From: Candidatus Heimdallarchaeota archaeon LC_3
GTDB lineage: Archaea > Asgardarchaeota > Heimdallarchaeia > Hodarchaeales > LC-3
Assembly (NCBI GenBank): GCA_001940645.1
Contig: MDVS01000006.1
Span: 66,653 to 130,652 of the forward strand
Direction: 5' to 3'
Length of the DNA stretch: 64,000 nt
The position numbers and the translations under genes were made by a program. Every line of letters starts with the position of its first letter. Position 1 is the first letter of the stretch. Positions 35,145 to 43,867 of the stretch are shown here, piece by piece. Below the pieces are notes generated by a model. The model was not told the origin of the DNA. It searched no databases and saw only the letters and a list, made by a program, of their open reading frames with translations.

Positions 35145-35720
35145 ATGACTAATGAAAAATCAACAGATGGTTATGCAAATCCTAAAATGGTAAGTTCAAG
35201 TGCCATCAAGATTGCTATTACTGGTGATGGTGCTGTAGGTAAAACTTCTTTATGTAAAAGTCTAACTGATGGGGTAATACCCTCAGATTATAATATCACT
35301 GTAGGTACGGAGATACACAGTAAAAAACTTAATATAGCTAACTCAACAAAACCTTTAAATTTGCTCATTTGGGATTTCTCTGGACAAGAGAGATTCCATT
35401 CAGTTCGTAATGGTCTATACAAAGGAACGCGTGGAGCTCTAGTTGTCTTTGACGTCACATCACGCGGTAGTTTTTTCGACGTTTCTGATTGGATTAGAGA
35501 ACTTAAACATAATTGCTCTGATGCCCCCTTCGTTCTCGTTGGTAATAAGTCTGATATGAATGACCGTGAAGTTTCTAAAGAAGAAGCTGAGGAGCTTGCA
35601 AGAAATTTGGGCGTTCCTTATTTAGAAACATCTGCTCTTGATGGAAAAAATGTGGGTACAGCATTTGAACATATAACAAAATTAGCTCTCAATCGAGATA
35701 AACGCTTTGTAGCATATTAA
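35145..35720 (+). CDS. Rab/Ras-like small GTPase
   Basis: This encodes 191 residues: a short disordered N-terminus, then G1 GDGAVGKTS, G2 Thr in NITVGTEI, G3 WDFSGQERF (Rab-like), G4 NKSD and G5 ETSAL. Overall spacing matches eukaryotic Rab/Ras proteins closely. There is no C-terminal lipidation motif. It sits 173 bases after the first GTPase with its own ribosome site, and the two may be co-regulated. Confidence 0.94.
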   Translation: MTNEKSTDGYANPKMVSSSAIKIAITGDGAVGKTSLCKSLTDGVIPSDYNITVGTEIHSKKLNIANSTKPLNLLIWDFSGQERFHSVRNGLYKGTRGALVVFDVTSRGSFFDVSDWIRELKHNCSDAPFVLVGNKSDMNDREVSKEEAEELARNLGVPYLETSALDGKNVGTAFEHITKLALNRDKRFVAY

Positions 35721-35793
35721 ATAATAATTATTTATTCACCCTTTTCTCACTCATCTTTTTTATCAATATTTAGAATAATATTCTCCCTTTTCT

Positions 35794-36957
35794 TTAATGA
35801 ATTATTTTTATCATCATATATTCATCTCTGTCAGTAATTACTTTTGTGTAACCACTAAGATAAGTATCTACGTATTCATTTCTTGTATCAACTCTCAAAA
35901 CTTCTCCTTGTATATTTTTTAATTTATTTTTAGTTGCTACAATCCAAATACTCTCTTTAAGTAGTTTTTTAAGTATTCTTGGGCTTAACTGATGATTTCC
36001 GCGTCCAAATATATATCCTTGACCTCCTATTGGAGTAACAATTAAAATCGGACTAAAATTTAAATTCTCGATAAAACAATAATTGTAAATTTGATCCTCT
36101 GTGGCGTCTTTTAAAACTAATTTATCATGAAAATAGACATCTACCCCTAAAAGAGAATGATTATTTCCGAAGGATAATTTTAAATTTTTAAATGTACTTC
36201 CAGGACCGATTATAATTGGTTGATTCCTTTCTGTATTAAAAATTTTCTCTATTAAATAATCAGTCATTCTTCTATTTGTATCTTCATTATCAGGAGTGTA
36301 TAAACTAGGAGATTTAGTTTGTTGAAAATATTCAGGATAATTTGGTACTAAAACCCTTCCCTCAACTTTAATTGTTAGATTTCCTTTTCTGTATTCATCT
36401 TCATCGAGATCTAGAATATCTACTTCATGAGTTGTAGGCTCAATTATGAATTCTTCTATGATAGATATCGTTTCTTCAATATTATGTGAAAAAACTTCTC
36501 CAAAGGTCTTTACACCACTAGGAATGCCAATTACTGGAATTTGTTTAGTTAAACCATTTAAAACATCAGAACTTGTCCCATCTCCTCCCACAAACAAAAT
36601 TAAATCAACTTTTTGTTTACAAAAAGCAGACACAACCTTAATTGTATCTGAAGCATTTGTTGGATCATTTAAAGTAATATCGATAACCATAGAAGAAATT
36701 TGTGGAAAATCATCAAATATTTGTTTTCCCATTGGTTCGGGTGGTGTTAAAAACAAGAATTTTTCAGACCCACTTTCAACTAATTTTAGCAAGAAATTTT
36801 TTGTTCTTTCCGGTGTAATTGGTGTTGCGCCCATTTTTAAAGCTATTTCAAGTGTTTCAACTCCATCAGTTCCTTTCAAAGCATATTTTCCTCCCATTCC
36901 AGCGATAGGATTTATTAATAATCCTATACTTAAAATCTTGCTTGTTTCTTTTTCCAT
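35794..36957 (-). CDS. ATP-NAD kinase-like protein (COG3199 type)
   Basis: The 387-residue protein opens with a nucleotide-binding block LLINPIAGMGGKYALKGTDG and contains the kinase signature FVGGDGTSSDVLNG, followed by GIPSGVKTFGEVF. This layout is the archaeal/bacterial AcoX-like NAD kinase family, with the G-G-D-G-T motif of NAD/diacylglycerol kinases. It would phosphorylate NAD or a related nucleotide. The C-terminal half (from about 200) is lengthened relative to compact NAD kinases. I chose ATG 36957 over a GTG four codons upstream. It lies downstream of the hydrogenase-like operon on the same strand, but separated by 36 bases of the opposite order, so a link is not clear. Confidence 0.8.
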   Translation of the reverse strand: MEKETSKILSIGLLINPIAGMGGKYALKGTDGVETLEIALKMGATPITPERTKNFLLKLVESGSEKFLFLTPPEPMGKQIFDDFPQISSMVIDITLNDPTNASDTIKVVSAFCKQKVDLILFVGGDGTSSDVLNGLTKQIPVIGIPSGVKTFGEVFSHNIEETISIIEEFIIEPTTHEVDILDLDEDEYRKGNLTIKVEGRVLVPNYPEYFQQTKSPSLYTPDNEDTNRRMTDYLIEKIFNTERNQPIIIGPGSTFKNLKLSFGNNHSLLGVDVYFHDKLVLKDATEDQIYNYCFIENLNFSPILIVTPIGGQGYIFGRGNHQLSPRILKKLLKESIWIVATKNKLKNIQGEVLRVDTRNEYVDTYLSGYTKVITDRDEYMMIKIIH

Positions 36958-37005
36958 GATTGATAACACTAGATATTAAATTATTATTAATTTTAAAAAT
37001 AATAA

Positions 37006-37974
37006 TTAAATTATTGGAGCTAAGAAATATATCAAAACGGCTATTAAAGAAATAAAGAAAACTAAAAGAATTATGTTTACTGAAAAAAATCTACTTTTAA
37101 TTCGATAAGTTACACTAGAAAAAAATAAAGAAATCAAGGAATAGAAGATTAACAAGAAGATGAATATCAGTCCATATAACCATAAATCAACATTACTACC
37201 AAAAATGAATTTATAAGCTTGTTCAGTTGTGATTATTGTAATAAAAAATAATGTTATTGTTTGAAATATAATCTGTGAAAGATTTTGGAGCATAGATAAT
37301 TTTACAGGCATCTCAAAGCTATATTGAGAAATTTCTTCATAATTTGAGTGTCTTTTATATCCCAAATAGTTTGAAGACCTTGCTATACAATATATTAGTA
37401 TCAAAGCAAGTAAAGTCTGAATTATTCTTATTGATAGATCTAAGCTCCATGGGTTTATTCTAAAATCATTAAAATCCCAATAATTCCCAGAAATAATCCA
37501 TAAATACAATACAATAAATGACAAAAATTCATATACTGCATAACTACCTCCATAATAATTTTTTCCATATCCAGGTTGAATAGTTCTAGTTTCTAACTCA
37601 TAGAGCAGATTAACAAATGCTACCATCATGAAAAATGCTAAAAATATTTCGAGATCGAATTCAGAAATTATAAATATATTGAAAAACATTATTAATAGAA
37701 AAATGGCTAGGAAAAAAAACCTTAAACTCAATAAGAGCAATAATTTTTGATTTGATTGACGATACGAACTTTTTATATTTGCAACAGACCTTTTTTGAAA
37801 TCCCTTCTGGATTATACTAAATCCTATAAGAATATATTTTAATTTAAACTCATTTTCTGAAATTATATGCCAAAAATAGCTAAAATTGATATAAAGAATT
37901 AAATATAGAATGAAAAAAATAAAAAGTGCTGATAACCAGAGAAAATTATCCATATTAAATGTTGATTCAATCAT
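37006..37974 (-). CDS. NuoH/EchB-like membrane subunit of a hydrogenase-like complex
   Basis: The 322-residue protein has about eight hydrophobic helices. The segment LLYELETRTIQPGYGKNYYG with the following YAVYEFLSF is in the place and style of the NuoH/EchB quinone-site loop (acidic residue, P-G-Y/L, Y-x-G, aromatic-rich helix, E). In complex I and group 4 hydrogenases this subunit anchors the electron-transfer module in the membrane and helps ion translocation. It follows the large-subunit gene by six bases, which supports the assignment. The sequence is very divergent, so confidence rests partly on context. Confidence 0.65.
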   Translation of the reverse strand: MIESTFNMDNFLWLSALFIFFILYLILYINFSYFWHIISENEFKLKYILIGFSIIQKGFQKRSVANIKSSYRQSNQKLLLLLSLRFFFLAIFLLIMFFNIFIISEFDLEIFLAFFMMVAFVNLLYELETRTIQPGYGKNYYGGSYAVYEFLSFIVLYLWIISGNYWDFNDFRINPWSLDLSIRIIQTLLALILIYCIARSSNYLGYKRHSNYEEISQYSFEMPVKLSMLQNLSQIIFQTITLFFITIITTEQAYKFIFGSNVDLWLYGLIFIFLLIFYSLISLFFSSVTYRIKSRFFSVNIILLVFFISLIAVLIYFLAPII

Positions 37975-37980
37975 TTTTAA

Positions 37981-39105
37981 TTATTCCTCAATACAATAAA
38001 AACAAAACCCACTTATGTCAAATAGTACATTAAATGAATGAGGTGGATTTCCTTTGATCCTTTGAGTAAAAAAGGACCAATTTGTCAGAGTAGGACTTTG
38101 CCATGTGAAATCAATTATATCGAGGTTCTTATCTATCTTTATATAATAATTAATTTCTCCACCAGGACTTTCTATTCTCGCCCATCCTTCTGATGATTCG
38201 TGGGCTAAATCTTTTTCATTAATAATTAATGAAACTTTTTCCAAGGTATTATTATAAATTATTTCATGCATCAAGGATAGACTTATTTTTATTTCTTGAA
38301 AATATCTGAAAAAAAGTGTTAATATATCATGAAATCCAGAAATTGATGCAGGTAGATTTATGGAAACAGATTCATAACCATTTTTCGGATCATTTACTCT
38401 AACGTCATATGGTAATCCGACTGCTCGTGCTATTATACCAACTGGGGAATATACCTTTGCTTCTTTTGTATTCATTCTCCCCAATCCCTTTAATGATTTA
38501 AAGTATCCATTATTCTTTATTTTTAGTTCTAAATCATTGATCATAGATTTTAATTCTTCTATCCAAGTTAATAGTTCTCCTTCTACTGTAAAACTAGGTC
38601 TTATCTTTACTCCGCCAAGTTGTATCAAATCTGCTATCCGTACATTTTTTCTTCCACTATAAATTAATGAAAATTTATTGTGAAGGAATAAAGTTTTTTT
38701 TATAATACTTAATAATCCATTAACACCAAAATTGTCTAATACAGAAGTAATTATTTTTAAAAATGACCCAACACGACTCCATTCTTGAAAAAGTATTCTT
38801 GCATAATTTCCATGCAAAGGAATTTTCTGAGTCAATCCTAATGCATTTTCTAATGCTTGATAAAAACCCATTGTATGGAATAAACCGCAGGAAGGGCAAC
38901 TTCTTCCTATATTTTCACCAATAGTTGTCCAACTACTTTTAGCAAACCTTTTCCTAATACCTGAATAATTTAATCCGAGATTGATTTCTATATTTTTTAA
39001 TTTATCGTTCATAGAGTCAGTTTCAAGAATTAATTCAACCTGAAATGGTGAAAGATAATTTTTTAAATGCCTGTTGTCCCAAAAAAAGCGATTTGCACTA
39101 GTCAT
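37981..39105 (-). CDS. [NiFe]-hydrogenase-like large subunit (NuoD/EchE family)
   Basis: This encodes 374 residues. The N-terminal ligand motif RSCPSCGLFH gives C70-x2-C73 and His77, and the C-terminus ends GFCFYCIEE, giving C368-x2-C371; these are the positions of the four Cys that hold the NiFe centre in hydrogenases and are absent in complex I NuoD. Other family blocks are ALENALGL, ARILFQEWSRVGSFL, LIQLGGVKIRP, SPVGIIARAVGLPYDVR and ARIESPGGEINYYI. The conserved D-P before the last Cys pair is G-F here. It lies between the small- and membrane-subunit genes. Proton reduction or hydrogen oxidation is plausible; activity is unproven. Confidence 0.8.
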   Translation of the reverse strand: MTSANRFFWDNRHLKNYLSPFQVELILETDSMNDKLKNIEINLGLNYSGIRKRFAKSSWTTIGENIGRSCPSCGLFHTMGFYQALENALGLTQKIPLHGNYARILFQEWSRVGSFLKIITSVLDNFGVNGLLSIIKKTLFLHNKFSLIYSGRKNVRIADLIQLGGVKIRPSFTVEGELLTWIEELKSMINDLELKIKNNGYFKSLKGLGRMNTKEAKVYSPVGIIARAVGLPYDVRVNDPKNGYESVSINLPASISGFHDILTLFFRYFQEIKISLSLMHEIIYNNTLEKVSLIINEKDLAHESSEGWARIESPGGEINYYIKIDKNLDIIDFTWQSPTLTNWSFFTQRIKGNPPHSFNVLFDISGFCFYCIEE

Positions 39106-39129
39106 TGTTACAGTTTTCCAGAAACAATA

Positions 39130-39468
39130 TTAATTTGTTATTACTTTTATAAAATCATCAATATTAATGGGACATCCTTGTATTACATCAACTGAAAAAT
39201 AATCAGGTGTATAAATAAAATTATCTCCTAAATCCAAATGGGAATCTCCTACAGCAATAATTTTTCGAGGAAAAGGCAAATAATTAATCTTATTTTTAAG
39301 ATCTTCTAAAAAAGGTTTTTTAATCATACTTGGTATAATAAATAAGTCAGATAAAGATGTATCCACGCTAACAAGAGTCAAATCTTTATTATCTATGGAA
39401 AATAATTCAATGAAAAAAGACTGACATATTCCACAAGCAGAAAATGGAAAATATGAATATAACTTCAA
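39130..39468 (-). CDS. NuoB/EchC-like small subunit, reduced
   Basis: The 112-residue protein starts near the cluster site: FSACGICQSFFIEL (C12-x2-C15), then a Rossmann-like core with LFIIPSMIKKPFLEDL and IIAVGDS, and ends VIQGCPINIDDFIK (C99). In NuoB/EchC four Cys bind the proximal [4Fe-4S] cluster; the third, normally in G-A/S-C, is replaced by D-S-H at 75-77. So three of four ligands are clear. It is shorter than EchC or NuoB. The start is TTG with AAGGTAG upstream. It is the first of three genes in the hydrogenase-like operon. Confidence 0.7.
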   Translation of the reverse strand: MKLYSYFPFSACGICQSFFIELFSIDNKDLTLVSVDTSLSDLFIIPSMIKKPFLEDLKNKINYLPFPRKIIAVGDSHLDLGDNFIYTPDYFSVDVIQGCPINIDDFIKVITN

Positions 39469-39589
39469 CTTAACTACCTTTTAACTTATTATGAAAGAAG
39501 TGCAGAGTAGTTCACTAAATATTTCTTCTTTTATATTAAGTTCTCTTGAAAACTTAACCTTTAATAATTTTAAGATATTTATTTTTCTT

Positions 39590-40282
39590 TCATCTCCTTT
39601 TCCCAAATAGAATGGTTCCTAACCTAACTATTGTAGCACCGCTTTCTATTGCTTCTTGGTACGAGTGACTCATTCCCATCGACAATTGAGTGCAATTAGG
39701 AAAATTTGACGAAATTTCTCTAAATAGATCATAAAAATTTTTATAAAATGATAATTTTTGATCTATAGTTGTTGCATTTGTAGGAGCTATAGTCATTAAT
39801 CCTTGCCATACAATTTTTTCTTTATATTCATTTCCCATAACTAATTCAGCTAATTTGTGTAATTCTTTTTCACTACATCCATGTTTTGATCCTTCTTGAG
39901 AAAAATTGACCTGAAATAGAATTGGATATGGTGTTTTTTGAAATAGATCAGCTTTAATAGCAATTTTTTTTAAAATTTTCTCCCTGTCTACCGTTTGTAT
40001 TAAGTCAAAAATTTCTACAGCTTTATTTACCTTGTTACTTTGTAATGGACCAATGAAATGTTTTTTCACATGATTTGGAATGTAGCGAAGTTTTGAATCA
40101 GCTTCTTGGATCATATTTTCACCGATATGTTTCAATCCAACACTGATTAGATCATGAATTCTATCGAGAGGTTGTTTTTTAGTCACGCCTACAATAGTTA
40201 TATCATTTGGATTTCTTCTTGATTTTTGAGCAGCCTTTCTCACATTATCATTTATTTGTCTCCATTTTTCTAAGTTGTCCAT
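39590..40282 (-). CDS. PLP homeostasis protein (YggS/PROSC family)
   Basis: This 230-residue TIM-barrel protein carries pyridoxal phosphate on Lys (VGVTKKQP, about residue 36), with GENMIQEA, HFIGPLQSNK, LFQVNFSQEGSKHGC and the C-terminal phosphate site LSMGMSHSYQEAIESGATIV. Family members have no known enzyme activity and buffer PLP. It is unrelated to the adjacent hydrogenase-like operon in function and fits with the PLP synthase genes at 23.5-25 kb. Confidence 0.93.
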   Translation of the reverse strand: MDNLEKWRQINDNVRKAAQKSRRNPNDITIVGVTKKQPLDRIHDLISVGLKHIGENMIQEADSKLRYIPNHVKKHFIGPLQSNKVNKAVEIFDLIQTVDREKILKKIAIKADLFQKTPYPILFQVNFSQEGSKHGCSEKELHKLAELVMGNEYKEKIVWQGLMTIAPTNATTIDQKLSFYKNFYDLFREISSNFPNCTQLSMGMSHSYQEAIESGATIVRLGTILFGKRR

Positions 40283-40315
40283 TAATTAGGCCATCAATTT
40301 TATTTTAATTCTATC

Positions 40316-40561
40316 TTAAGGAATATTTTTAAGTCTTGAGAATAATAATTCTTTGTTTTTATATATTTTAATGATTCTGTGAAATGGAATTGCTCTTTCT
40401 TTGACTCCTGCGATTTCTTGATCTGTTGATAAGAATTCTCCCAAAGAAATTGACTTATACTCGTCGAAATCCCGATAAGTAACAGTATATCGATTAACCT
40501 CAGATTCCCCTCTCATGACAGCATAATCAATAATTTCTTTAATTCTTCCTTTTTTAGTCAT
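40316..40561 (-). CDS. DUF504 family protein
   Basis: The 81-residue product has the archaeal DUF504/UPF0248 pattern: a helix GRIKEIIDYAVMRGE, strand YTVTYRDFDEYKSISLGEFL and the C-terminal IPFHRIIKIYKNKELLF. The family is small and its function unknown, though an RNA-associated role has been suggested from fusion partners. It is probably co-transcribed with the PLP protein 33 bases downstream. Confidence 0.8.
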   Translation of the reverse strand: MTKKGRIKEIIDYAVMRGESEVNRYTVTYRDFDEYKSISLGEFLSTDQEIAGVKERAIPFHRIIKIYKNKELLFSRLKNIP

Positions 40562-40691
40562 AACTTTTTCCTTTTTTTTCTCTTTGAGAGGTAACTGAAA
40601 AGTGAATACTTAAATTATGTTAATTACAATTATTATTTTAATAATTTCATGCAAATTGATGAATTTATCTAATGAAACATTGTGTTATTGA

Positions 40692-40994
40692 ATGCAGCTA
40701 TATAAAAAAAGGCTTAGTAAGGGAGAAATCGACAAACATGCTGTATTGGTACTTAAATCTGTGTTGAAATTTTTTCCAGATTTAGATACTTCATTTTTTA
40801 TTGCAGTAAACTGCTATGGGAAAGAAGAAAAATATGAAACTACTATTGAAAAAGATTATTGTGAGTGTAGGGGAAATCCTCACTTTCATTTTTATATTGA
40901 TCTTTTACCTGTATGGCAATGCTTTTCTTTTGCTGCTGGAGACAATATTTATATAAAAAAAACAGATGAGAGTTATTTTTTAGAACTGATCTAA
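40692..40994 (+). CDS. Small Cys/His-containing hypothetical protein
   Basis: The 100-residue protein has a Lys-rich N-terminus, a central strand FFIAVNCYGK, then DYCECRGNPHFHFYID and VWQCFSF. C-x-C with nearby H-x-H could bind a metal. I do not recognise the family. Its 3' end overlaps the opposite gene at 40980 by 15 bases. Confidence 0.55.
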   Translation: MQLYKKRLSKGEIDKHAVLVLKSVLKFFPDLDTSFFIAVNCYGKEEKYETTIEKDYCECRGNPHFHFYIDLLPVWQCFSFAAGDNIYIKKTDESYFLELI

Positions 40995-42143
40995 TTTTTT
41001 TCTTAAAATATAGCTTGTTTTTGTAATAAGGTGAAAATCATTAGTTCTTAACAAAATTTGAATTGAATTTTCTGCTAAATATTCTTCAAATTCCTCCTTT
41101 CTTATTGGTAGTATAATAATATCGGAATTTAGTTTTTCATCTACTTTAAAGTAATCTTGTAACAATATGAATCCATTGGGTGCTAACAAACTTATAAGAC
41201 AATCAATAGAATAATAAAATTCATCTTTAGATAAATTGTAAAATGAAAAATTAGCTATAATTCCATCAAAAGTATTTTTATTAGTTCTTTTTAATCTTTT
41301 TAATTCTGGAAGGCTGTCATTAATAAATATTATGGAATTTAACTTATTTTCATCATTAGGAGGAAAAATTAAATGATCACTAAATAAAGTATTGTATTGA
41401 TTTGTTATAACTTCATAATGAGTTAATTTTAGGATATTAGTGTCAATTATTGTAGTATTAAACCCATTTAACCAAGCTAAAAACCCATATTTTGTATCAT
41501 CCTTAGAAATATCTAGAATTCTAGGAATGTTCGTTTGTTTAATGGCATTGATAAAGGTTTTAACTAAATCTAATGGGAAGGAAGGCTGAATTTTTAACTC
41601 TTCATTCTTTTCAAGTACAACATTCTCGGTATTGGAAAATATAAAATCTAGCTTAAATCCATATAAATACCCATTTCTAAGTTTTTTTGTTGAAATATTG
41701 CAGGAATTCAAAATAGAATAAGAATATTTACTAATTTTTGAATCATTTATTTTGAAAATAGATTTTATGATTCCCAATAGTTTTTTTCTCTGATCAACAA
41801 ATAAGATGCTTATATTAGGAGGAAAATTATCTATTATTTCATGTTTACGAATAATTTTCTCAAGAAAATTCTTTTCGTTTAAATCAAATAGTTCTTCAGG
41901 CAGATTATAGTAGTTTTCTATTTCAAAATTTATTTCAGTGACAATTTTTGAATTCGAATGAATTTTTTTAATGACTTTTTTGATATAAAAGAGATCTATT
42001 ATAAATAAAATATTGAATACTTTTTCGATGGGTAATTCTGAACTTTTATCTGAATTTATTCTCTCTCCTATTTCTATTATTTCAGAAAAGATTTTTTTCG
42101 ATTCATCATATAGAGGATTCCATTCAATAACCTCAAATTTCAT
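40980..42143 (-). CDS. Divergent SAM-methyltransferase-like protein
   Basis: This encodes 387 residues. The N-terminal about 180 residues are helical and unclassified. The C-terminal half has a Rossmann-like layout: IPRILDISKDDTKYGFLAW at the position of motif I, then TTIID and FDGIIANFSFYNLSKDEFY, with LLAPNGFILLQDYF. However, the glycine-rich SAM loop (GxGxG) is missing, so SAM binding is uncertain and the protein may be inactive. It lies 35 bases downstream of the nicotinamidase gene. The function is unknown. Confidence 0.5.
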   Translation of the reverse strand: MKFEVIEWNPLYDESKKIFSEIIEIGERINSDKSSELPIEKVFNILFIIDLFYIKKVIKKIHSNSKIVTEINFEIENYYNLPEELFDLNEKNFLEKIIRKHEIIDNFPPNISILFVDQRKKLLGIIKSIFKINDSKISKYSYSILNSCNISTKKLRNGYLYGFKLDFIFSNTENVVLEKNEELKIQPSFPLDLVKTFINAIKQTNIPRILDISKDDTKYGFLAWLNGFNTTIIDTNILKLTHYEVITNQYNTLFSDHLIFPPNDENKLNSIIFINDSLPELKRLKRTNKNTFDGIIANFSFYNLSKDEFYYSIDCLISLLAPNGFILLQDYFKVDEKLNSDIIILPIRKEEFEEYLAENSIQILLRTNDFHLITKTSYILRKKLDQF

Positions 42144-42178
42144 AAAACTAAACCTTTATTTACAATATTAAATTTTCT

Positions 42179-42847
42179 TTAGAACATTAATTCAGAAGAT
42201 TGAATGAATTTAACATTGTTTCTCTGTAGATCATTTATAGCACTTTTTGTACTTTCTTCAGCTATCCCGCGCGTTAAATCATGTATAACATAAATATCAT
42301 ATTTTTTTTTTCTTCCGTCAAAAGCTGAAAAGTAAACGCAATAATCAAGTGCTAATCCGCACATAAACACTCTTCTAATGTTTAATGATTTGAGAAATCC
42401 ATCAAGACCTGTTTCAGTAGTTTTATCATTTTCCAAAAAACAGGAATATGAATCAATTAATTTTTTATATCCCTTCCGAATTATTAAATGAGCGTTTGTT
42501 AGATTAAGATCAGAATGGAATTCAGATCCTTTAGTGCCTTGAACACAGTGATCAGGCCATAATACAGGACCAATTCCCAGAACATTATTAATGGGATCAA
42601 ATGGGGATTTCCCTGGATGTTGTGAAGCAAAAGAATTATGATCAGAAGGGTGCCAATCTTGAGTGAAAACTATTTTTGATCCTGTTTCTTTAAATTTTTT
42701 TGAAATATTGTTCACAGGAAGAATAATTGAATTTCCATCCTGAACTTCAAGAGACCCCCCAGATAAAAAATCATTTTGTATATCTATAACGATTAATGCA
42801 TCAGTAGTAGTTATAGATATATTTTCATGCCAATTTATTTCATTAAT
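42179..42847 (-). CDS. pncA: Nicotinamidase with an apparent AUU start
   Basis: This 222-residue isochorismatase-fold enzyme hydrolyses nicotinamide to nicotinate for NAD recycling. The catalytic Asp is in LIVIDIQNDFLSGG, the metal-site motif is TQDWHPSDHNSFA, LWPDHCVQGTKGSEFH is typical, and Cys in CGLALDYCVYFSA is the nucleophile. The catalytic Asp lies upstream of the first standard start (GTG 42715). The open frame begins after a TAG at 42862-42860 and has no AUG, GUG or UUG before it; ATT at 42847 lies six bases after GGAGGAG. A sequencing error is the alternative explanation. Confidence 0.85.
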   Translation of the reverse strand: MNEINWHENISITTTDALIVIDIQNDFLSGGSLEVQDGNSIILPVNNISKKFKETGSKIVFTQDWHPSDHNSFASQHPGKSPFDPINNVLGIGPVLWPDHCVQGTKGSEFHSDLNLTNAHLIIRKGYKKLIDSYSCFLENDKTTETGLDGFLKSLNIRRVFMCGLALDYCVYFSAFDGRKKKYDIYVIHDLTRGIAEESTKSAINDLQRNNVKFIQSSELMF

Positions 42848-42928
42848 TGCTATCTCCTCCTATACATATAATTATTCATAGAAGTTTATAAATTATTTTT
42901 GTGCGAAAATATTAGTAGCCTTATTTAC

Positions 42929-42941
42929 TCGAATAATTCGA
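42929..42941. promoter_or_regulatory. 13-base inverted repeat TCGAAT-A-ATTCGA
   Basis: Perfect 6-bp arms lie between the divergent nicotinamidase gene and the gene at 43037. It could be an operator for either; this is a weak call in AT-rich DNA. Confidence 0.3.
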
Positions 42942-43036
42942 TAGCTGTTTCATCAATAATTGTGCTGTTAATAAAAAACTTCTACATTGTTAAAAAATTA
43001 GTAATTATATCAATTAAACCTTTTTGTGACTAAATA

Positions 43037-43447
43037 ATGCATTTTCAAAGTTTGAATATTAGTTTATCACGGTCAATTAATCTATCTGATGACAGAACAG
43101 AATCAATTACGATAAAATATGAAATCCAGATTGATGAGAATGAAGATAATCCCCAAGAAGTTTATTCAAGTGTTTACCGTTTAATAAACCTCCAACTCAA
43201 TTCATGGGAAAGAGAATTAAGACAAGAAACTCAAAAGAACCTGTTTTTATCTTCAGAACCTCCTCCGATTACCACAGCTGCTAGTATGATAAATAATGTC
43301 AAAAATAATCACTCTAAATCTGATCAAGAGATTAAATGTCCAAAATGTAATGAAGTGATGTTTCAAAAGGACGGCAAAACTTATTTTTCTTGTCTAAACG
43401 GTCATTGGGGGTATTTAGAGATGATTAAAAAGGGAGAAGTTAGATAA
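43037..43447 (+). CDS. Zinc-ribbon-tailed hypothetical protein
   Basis: The 136-residue protein has an N-terminal domain of beta strands and one helix (SLNISLSRSINLSDD, then SITIKYEIQIDENED and NLQLNSWERELR), a Ser/Pro-rich linker, and a C-terminal zinc ribbon IKCPKCNEVMFQKDGKTYFS followed by C-x3-H. The ribbon suggests nucleic-acid binding. I do not recognise the N-terminal domain. Confidence 0.6.
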   Translation: MHFQSLNISLSRSINLSDDRTESITIKYEIQIDENEDNPQEVYSSVYRLINLQLNSWERELRQETQKNLFLSSEPPPITTAASMINNVKNNHSKSDQEIKCPKCNEVMFQKDGKTYFSCLNGHWGYLEMIKKGEVR

Positions 43448-43556
43448 AGGAAAATATTATTAATTTTTTTCATATTTAATGTGTTTTTTTTTAAATTTAC
43501 ATCAAGATACTAGGAAATTTTTTTTTCTCTTAAAGATTAAAATACCCCCCTCTATA

Positions 43557-43581
43557 ATGAGCTTACTTAATCACAGCTCAT
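43557..43581. other. Inverted repeat in a gene-free gap
   Basis: ATGAGCT (43557-43563) pairs with AGCTCAT (43575-43581) around 11 bases. It lies in the 420-base gap 43448-43867, preceded by a T-rich tract and a C-run. It may terminate the zinc-ribbon gene transcript. The rest of the gap is AT-rich promoter sequence for the GTPase; no gene is seen. Confidence 0.3.
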
Positions 43582-43867
43582 CAAATACAGTTAGTATTAT
43601 AAAATATTATTTGTAAAAAGATTTAACAACATTCTTTAAGCTAATAAAAAATAATTAGTCCAATTACAAAAAATTAAGTGTTTTTTTATTGCAGTAATGG
43701 AAGCAAAATATTATTTTAAATTCTAATAATTCTTAATAAGCATAATTTGTAATATAGCAATATTATACACATAATATATCAAAAACTGAATATAGTTCAA
43801 CTAGATAAATTATTATACTAACAATTAAGATACCAAATTAGAAATTAAAAAGAAAAAGGAAAAATAA

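Noticed and set aside
42179..42715. Nicotinamidase starting at GTG 42715
   Set aside because: It would lack the catalytic Asp in VIDIQNDF, which is in frame just upstream.
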